DNA of 64,000 bases from Bacteroidales bacterium UBA4893 (GTDB lineage: Bacteria > Bacteroidota > Bacteroidia > Bacteroidales > P3), in assembly GCA_002399025.1 (NCBI GenBank), contig DHCV01000038.1:54678-118677 (forward strand), read 5' to 3'. The position numbers and the translations under genes are program-made. How positions within the stretch are numbered: the stretch's first letter is position 1; the number at the start of each line of letters is the position of its first letter. The notes beneath the pieces are model-generated. The model worked only from the letters and a program-made list of their open reading frames with translations. It was not told the DNA's origin and made no database searches. This document shows positions 61,184-64,000 of this stretch, in pieces.

Positions 61184-62716
61184 ATGTTTAAAAATCATCC
61201 AAAAGGGCTAATCTCTGCTGCCCTTGCCAATATGGGAGAACGTTTCGGGTTCTACATTATGATGGCGATTCTTCTATTGTTCCTCAATAATAAGTTTGGC
61301 TTTACAGGCTCAGAAGGAGCAATCATTTATTCCGTTTTCTATGCCTTAATTTATGTATTGGCATTAGTTGGTGGATTAATTGCCGACAAGACAAGAAAGT
61401 ACAAGTCAACTATCTTAGTTGGACTTCTACTTATGACAGTAGGTTATTTCCTACTTGCAATTCCAACCAAAACTCCAGTTGAAAACATGCCTTTGATTTT
61501 GGCATTAACTTGTTTCGGACTATTTTCAATTGCATTTGGTAATGGTTTATTTAAAGGAAATCTTCAAGCAGTTGTTGGACAGCTTTATGATAATCCAAAG
61601 TATGAGGACAAAAGAGAAGTTGGTTTCCAAATTTTCTATATGTTCATTAATGTTGGTGCAATGTTTGCTCCACTAATGGCTGTAGGTTTAAGAAACTGGT
61701 GGGTAAAAAGTCATGGATTTGAGTTCAATGCTGACCTTCCAAGACTTTGTAATCAATGGGTAAGTGGAAGTGATGCTATGACTGCAGATGCAAAGGTTAG
61801 ATTTGCAGAACTTGCAACAAAAGTTGGTGGAGATGCAAGCAATTTGGATGTATTTGCCAATGATTACCTAAATATCTTTATGCAAGGCTACCATTATTCT
61901 TTTGGAATAGCTATTATTGCGATGGTTATTTCACTAACTATATTTATTATTAACAAAAAGAAATTACCAGATCCATCTCAAAAGAAAGTTGCTGCAGCAA
62001 CATCTACAAATGAAGTGGTTGAAATGGATGCTAAGGAAGTTAAACAAAGAATTTACGCTCTTTTCGCAGTGTTTGCAGTTGTAATTTTCTTCTGGTTCTC
62101 TTTCCACCAAAACGGTCAATCTCTAACATTATTCGCAAATGACTATACTAAAATGTTAAACATAAACTTAGGCTTCACAACACTACAAGGAGCTGAAGTT
62201 TTCCAAGCATTTAACCCAATTTTCGTAGTATTCCTTACCCCAATTGTTATTGGTTTCTTTGGATGGCTGAAAGCAAGAGGATTAGAAATCTCAACTCCTA
62301 AAAAGATTGCAATCGGTATGGGTATAGCTGCTGCTGCATTTGCAGTAATGTCTCTTGGTTCAATTGGACTTCCAACTGCAGAGGAAAGACTTGCTATGGG
62401 TGGTATTCCAGATGCAATGAGAGTTACTCCTTGGTTATTGATTGGAACATATCTAATACTTACAGTTGCTGAATTGTTTATTTCTCCGCTCGGAATTGCA
62501 TTCGTTTCTAAGGTTGCTCCTCCAAAATATCAAGGTATTATGCAAGGAGGTTGGTTAAGTGCAACAGCATTAGGTAATCAATTACTATTCATTGGAGTTA
62601 TTTTCTACAACAGCATTCCTGTTTGGGCTACTTGGACAATATTTGTTGCAGCATGTTTGATATCAATGTTCACAATGATATTTATGCTAAAATGGTTAGA
62701 AAGAGTTGCTAAGTAA
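61184..62716 (+). CDS. POT-family proton-dependent peptide transporter
   Basis: 510 residues with about 12-14 membrane helices. The proton-coupling motif ExxERF appears as MGERFGFYIMMAILLLF (residues 18-34), and a long loop (about 165-225) separates the helices near the middle. LFKGNLQAVVGQLYD and the IFYMFINVGAMFAP signature match the PTR2 pattern. It should import di- and tripeptides with protons, which DPP-III and DPP-IV encoded in this window would supply. It has its own promoter and a perfect downstream terminator. Confidence 0.95.
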   Translation: MFKNHPKGLISAALANMGERFGFYIMMAILLLFLNNKFGFTGSEGAIIYSVFYALIYVLALVGGLIADKTRKYKSTILVGLLLMTVGYFLLAIPTKTPVENMPLILALTCFGLFSIAFGNGLFKGNLQAVVGQLYDNPKYEDKREVGFQIFYMFINVGAMFAPLMAVGLRNWWVKSHGFEFNADLPRLCNQWVSGSDAMTADAKVRFAELATKVGGDASNLDVFANDYLNIFMQGYHYSFGIAIIAMVISLTIFIINKKKLPDPSQKKVAAATSTNEVVEMDAKEVKQRIYALFAVFAVVIFFWFSFHQNGQSLTLFANDYTKMLNINLGFTTLQGAEVFQAFNPIFVVFLTPIVIGFFGWLKARGLEISTPKKIAIGMGIAAAAFAVMSLGSIGLPTAEERLAMGGIPDAMRVTPWLLIGTYLILTVAELFISPLGIAFVSKVAPPKYQGIMQGGWLSATALGNQLLFIGVIFYNSIPVWATWTIFVAACLISMFTMIFMLKWLERVAK

Positions 62717-62734
62717 TAATAAACTTTAACCCTC

Positions 62735-62775
62735 AAAAGCCTTCATTTATGATTTGTAAATGAAGGCTTTTTCTT
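62735..62775 (+). terminator. Terminator after the POT transporter
   Basis: A 15-bp stem AAAAGCCTTCATTTA / TAAATGAAGGCTTTT with a 7-nt loop, followed by Ts. It lies 18 bp after the stop. Confidence 0.9.
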
Positions 62776-62804
62776 TTTTATGTGTCTTTTTTCTTCCAAT
62801 AAGA

Positions 62805-62834
62805 TTGTTAGATAGTCATAAAATTGTATTTTTG
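62805..62834 (+). promoter_or_regulatory. Promoter of the S4-domain gene
   Basis: TTG (62805-62807), a 19-bp spacer and TATTTTTG (62827-62834). This fixes the S4 start at 62856, since an upstream in-frame ATG at 62760 lies before the promoter and inside the terminator. Confidence 0.75.
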
Positions 62835-62855
62835 CACACTTTAATAATAAGTGTA

Positions 62856-63071
62856 ATGAAAACAGAGTTCTCTTTAAGGAAAGATCAAGAATATATACAT
62901 CTCATACAGCTTTTGAAGGCAACAAATATGGTTGATAGTGGGGCTTTGGCACAGGATTTGGTGGTTGAGGGTGAGGTAAGAGTTAATGGAGAGGTGGAAT
63001 ATCAGAAACGTAAGAAAATTAGAAAAGGAGATAGGGTTGAGATTTGGGATGAGGAAATAGAAATAATATAA
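62856..63071 (+). CDS. S4 RNA-binding domain protein (YbcJ/YaaA-like)
   Basis: 71 residues. It is essentially one S4 domain: EYIHLIQLLKATNMVDSGALAQDLVVEGEVRVNG, then YQKRKKIRKGDRVEI. Small S4 proteins of this kind bind structured RNA, possibly in the ribosome, but the target is not known. The ATG at 62856 is chosen because it follows a good promoter. It lies 42 bp before the DUF5606 gene, probably in one operon. Confidence 0.9.
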   Translation: MKTEFSLRKDQEYIHLIQLLKATNMVDSGALAQDLVVEGEVRVNGEVEYQKRKKIRKGDRVEIWDEEIEII

Positions 63072-63113
63072 GGAAATAACTAAGTATTGTAATAAAACAA
63101 ATAATTTTTAAGT

Positions 63114-63572
63114 ATGGATTTAAGTAAGATATTATCAATATCAGGAAAACCGGGACTATTTACATTGATTTCGCAAGCAAAGAATGGAGCATTAATAGAA
63201 TCCTTAGTAGATGGTAAGCGTCAAACAGCTTTTGCAAATGCAAAGATTAGCTCCTTGCAAGACATAAGCATATTCACAATTGATGAAGATGTGCCTTTAA
63301 CCAAAGTATTCCAAAACATCTTTAGAAAAGAAGATGGAAAAGAATGTATTGATCCAAAATCCGACTCAAAGAAGTTGATAGAATACATGAATGAGGTTGT
63401 TCCGAACTTTGATAGCGAAAGAGTTTATGTTTCGGATATGAAAAAACTCTTCACATGGTATAATTTGCTCAACAGCAAAGGGCTTATTGACCTTGAAGAC
63501 AAACAAGAAACAGATAATAATACTCAAGAAGAAGAAGAAGTAGAAAGTAAGGAAGAAAACACTAAGGAATAA
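63114..63572 (+). CDS. DUF5606-family protein
   Basis: 152 residues. The first 125 residues match the Bacteroidota DUF5606 family: LSKILSISGKPGLFTLISQAKNGALIESL, then RQTAFANAKISSLQDISIFT and ERVYVSDMKKLFTWYNLL. The C-terminal 25 residues are almost all acidic (EEEEVESKEENTKE). It is a cytoplasmic protein of unknown role, often found in this phylum. It follows the S4 gene and ends before a terminator. Confidence 0.88.
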   Translation: MDLSKILSISGKPGLFTLISQAKNGALIESLVDGKRQTAFANAKISSLQDISIFTIDEDVPLTKVFQNIFRKEDGKECIDPKSDSKKLIEYMNEVVPNFDSERVYVSDMKKLFTWYNLLNSKGLIDLEDKQETDNNTQEEEEVESKEENTKE

Positions 63573-63629
63573 ACTTTGTGAAAAATAAAACTAAGGTTAC
63601 GCAAAAATAACCCTTAGATATTTCTCCCT

Positions 63630-63666
63630 AAACTCCGTTTATGTAAAATTAAACGGAGTTTATTTT
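63630..63666 (+). terminator. Terminator after DUF5606
   Basis: A 12-bp stem AAACTCCGTTTA / TAAACGGAGTTT with an 8-nt loop, then ATTTTT. It lies 57 bp after the stop. Confidence 0.82.
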
Positions 63667-63755
63667 TATATATACATTCCTCATAGGTAGAAAATCAACT
63701 CAAACCCACACATAACATAAATCCCTTTCATAATTAATCAACTAATTTTTGGATT

Positions 63756-63963
63756 AAAACAAGGTTTCTCTGACCTCAAAACCAAGTTTTCATGATCCCA
63801 AACAGCCTTTTGATGACCCTTAAACTTCGTCTTTATGAGTACGAAATGGCATTTCGTTTTAACGAGATGGCATTTGGTTATAAACGAAATGGCATTTCAT
63901 CGTAACGAAATGCCATTTCGTGTTCATAAACTCTTCGTTTAGATGTCATGAAAACTTCGTTTT
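63756..63963. repeat. Array of ten palindromic units, 21-23 bp apart
   Basis: Dyad centres fall near 63762, 63784, 63805.5, 63827.5, 63849, 63870, 63892, 63913, 63934 and 63957. The four central units are versions of ACGAAATGGCATTTCGT; the flanking ones keep a AAAAC-N3-GTTTT type symmetry with other sequences. There are no spacers of unrelated sequence. Confidence 0.8.
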
Positions 63964-64000
63964 ATGCTCATAAAAAGGGCTCACATTAATTTTTTGGGGA

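Larger units (their letters stand above)
63573..64000. other. Non-coding region downstream of DUF5606, to window end
   Basis: 428 bp without a coding frame: the terminator (63630-63666), about 90 bp of plain AT-rich DNA, then the palindrome array (63756-63963). What lies beyond the window edge is unknown. Confidence 0.7.

Noticed and set aside
62760..62855. Longer S4 protein starting at 62760.
   Set aside because: The extra 32 codons run through the POT terminator and the S4 promoter, and the added residues do not belong to the S4 family.
63756..63963. CRISPR array.
   Set aside because: Units follow each other without spacers of different sequence, are only 21-23 bp long, and no cas gene is present.

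Overview
The window looks like chromosomal DNA of an anaerobic, AT-rich member of the Bacteroidota, probably Bacteroidales. Four things support this: many promoters of the Bacteroidota type (-7 element TAnnTTTG, several with TTTG or TTG 19-21 bp upstream); three secreted proteins with a C-terminal type IX secretion sorting domain (YPNP...); families largely confined to the phylum (DUF3467, DUF5606, type III glutamine synthetase, LUD protein next to ftsH); and a trimeric-type [FeFe] hydrogenase. No genus can be named from the sequence. Nothing resembles a prophage, an insertion sequence, a CRISPR array or an rRNA.

Layout. 1-5271: two secreted T9SS proteins on the minus strand, the first an M6-type metalloprotease cut by the window edge. 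5431-6786: the muropeptide ligase mpl. 6909-10866 (minus): riboflavin synthase, hflX, an MscS channel and a flippase-like membrane protein. 11011-13911 (minus): dipeptidyl peptidase IV and a dolichol-phosphate-mannose-synthase-like glycosyltransferase. 13979-17637 (minus): a DRTGG protein, a small HATPase, an [FeFe]-hydrogenase-like Fe-S protein and a thioredoxin-fold protein without a CxxC. 17903-19960: dipeptidyl peptidase III. 20055-24310 (plus): LptF/G permease, two glycosyltransferases and a DUF1801 protein. 24433-25467: a T9SS protein lying between two copies of the hydC tail plus terminator. 25688-30204 (minus): hydrogenase operon (2Fe-2S protein, hydB, hydA, hydC). 30421-32610: glnN. 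32611-33460: a gene-free stretch packed with short-period repeats. 33461-46916 (minus): the tRNA-Thr/Tyr/Gly/Thr - tuf - tRNA-Trp - secE - nusG - rplKAJL - rpoBC - DUF3467 superoperon. 47155-47889: birA. 48192-54269 (plus): rsfS, ftsH, LUD, cdsA, psd, rluA-type, mtgA. 54270-56831 (minus): ECF sigma factor, probable anti-sigma factor, outer-membrane-like protein. 57157-63572: MATE, trpS, rsmI, ruvC (minus), POT peptide transporter, S4 protein, DUF5606. 63573-64000: terminator, then a regular array of ten palindromes.

How it fits together. A secreted protease, periplasmic DPP-III and DPP-IV and a proton/peptide symporter suggest a cell that feeds on peptides. The HydABC-type hydrogenase would dispose of reductant from NADH plus ferredoxin as H2. 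The separate 13979-17637 cluster resembles the sensory or regulatory [FeFe]-hydrogenase-like modules found in other anaerobes. The ftsH-mtgA operon and mpl cover envelope quality control, phospholipid synthesis and peptidoglycan.

The least expected structures lie in non-coding DNA: (1) ten dyad-symmetric units, centres every 21-23 bp, at 63756-63963; (2) a second array in near-perfect 21-23 bp register at 32907-33098, beside 9-bp and 8-bp tandem repeats; (3) a direct repeat of about 110 bp containing the last codons of hydC on both sides of a T9SS gene; (4) a well-formed promoter at 33187-33217 with no gene directly behind it.
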